Source: Pedobacter nanyangensis
Lineage (GTDB): Bacteria; Bacteroidota; Bacteroidia; Sphingobacteriales; Sphingobacteriaceae
Assembly (NCBI RefSeq): GCF_003313505.1
Contig: NZ_QMHO01000003.1
Location: 519,464-583,463 of the forward strand
Length of the DNA stretch: 64,000 nt
Reading direction: 5' to 3'
Numbering within the stretch: the stretch's first letter is position 1; each line of letters opens with the position of its first letter. The notes below the pieces were generated by a model. The model worked only from the letters and a program-made list of their open reading frames with translations. It had not been told where the DNA came from and made no database searches. Shown here piece by piece: positions 63,920-64,000 of this stretch. The position numbers and the translations under genes are program-made.

Positions 63920-64000
63920 TTATTTATTCGCCACTTTATAAGTTGGGTCGTCAATATTTACTTCGATGATATTTCCGGCATTCCTTAGCAACAACCTGCT
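63920..64000 (-). CDS. 3' end of an unidentified gene, cut by the window edge
   Basis: The last 26 codons, followed by TAA, are visible on the minus strand. They include LLLRNAGNIIEVNIDDPTYK near the end. The length is too short for family assignment. The frame has no internal stop and ends before the repeat-rich gap, which supports a real gene. Confidence 0.5.
   Translation of the reverse strand, partial: SRLLLRNAGNIIEVNIDDPTYKVANK

Overview
The window comes from a Bacteroidota chromosome, most likely Sphingobacteriaceae (Pedobacter-like). The evidence is: promoters of the TAnnTTTG type (with an upstream TTG/TTTG in the best cases), almost no Shine-Dalgarno sequences, five secreted proteins with type IX secretion C-terminal domains, a TonB-dependent outer-membrane family protein, a DUF5686 outer-membrane protein, LytS/LytTR regulation, bacillithiol-pathway proteins, and a full sphingolipid gene set. 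Base composition is moderate (roughly 40% GC by eye). I see no rRNA, tRNA, CRISPR array, prophage or insertion sequence.

Layout. Positions 1-14400 are mostly housekeeping and redox genes: a YpdA-type flavoprotein cut by the left edge, a persulfide dioxygenase-rhodanese fusion, type I asparaginase, TatD, two FKBP isomerases, an NrnA-type DHH phosphoesterase, ndk, recF with a DciA-like gene, a membrane TPR protein, ribH, a 39-residue lipoprotein, a YtxJ-type bacilliredoxin, mqo and an OsmC protein. An AraC regulator follows at 14549-15445.

Positions 15890-27725 are the centre of interest. Ten lipid or lipid-associated genes lie in one direction: serine palmitoyltransferase, a double-GNAT candidate ceramide synthase, a ceramide-reductase-like SDR, myo-inositol-phosphate synthase, a PgpA-type phosphatase, GtrA, a DUF5686 outer-membrane protein, a CDP-alcohol phosphatidyltransferase fused to DUF4833, a fatty-acid 2-hydroxylase-like protein and an AUR1-like PAP2 transferase. 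A small GNAT gene closes the run. Read as a pathway they make hydroxylated dihydroceramide, phosphatidylinositol (via phosphatidylinositol phosphate), and finally inositol phosphorylceramide. GtrA and DUF5686 are candidate transport or export partners. An orphan TPR histidine kinase and lipA follow.

Positions 31518-40697 hold three minus-strand T9SS cargo genes: a pectin methylesterase, a PL1 pectate lyase and a small unknown protein. They share related C-terminal modules. There is no SusC/SusD pair here. Positions 40998-50812 carry nnr, a Pif1-like helicase, a YiaA/B membrane protein, a GH5 glycosidase, and a LytTR/LytS pair divergent from a TonB-dependent family receptor. Positions 51153-63447 carry uvrA, two more T9SS proteins (one a triple-LamG beta-helix adhesin-like protein of about 1,700 residues), a cNMP-binding/AraC chimera regulator and fabV. 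The last 81 bases are the 3' end of another minus-strand gene.

Intergenic space is rich in small dispersed inverted repeats, including REP-like copies, a GC-rich repeat present twice, and degenerate AT-rich repeats. It also holds several strong terminators and a perfect 36-bp palindrome at 60678-60713. A recurring feature is that -7 boxes lie only 4-7 nt before the start codon in six genes, which predicts leaderless or nearly leaderless mRNAs.
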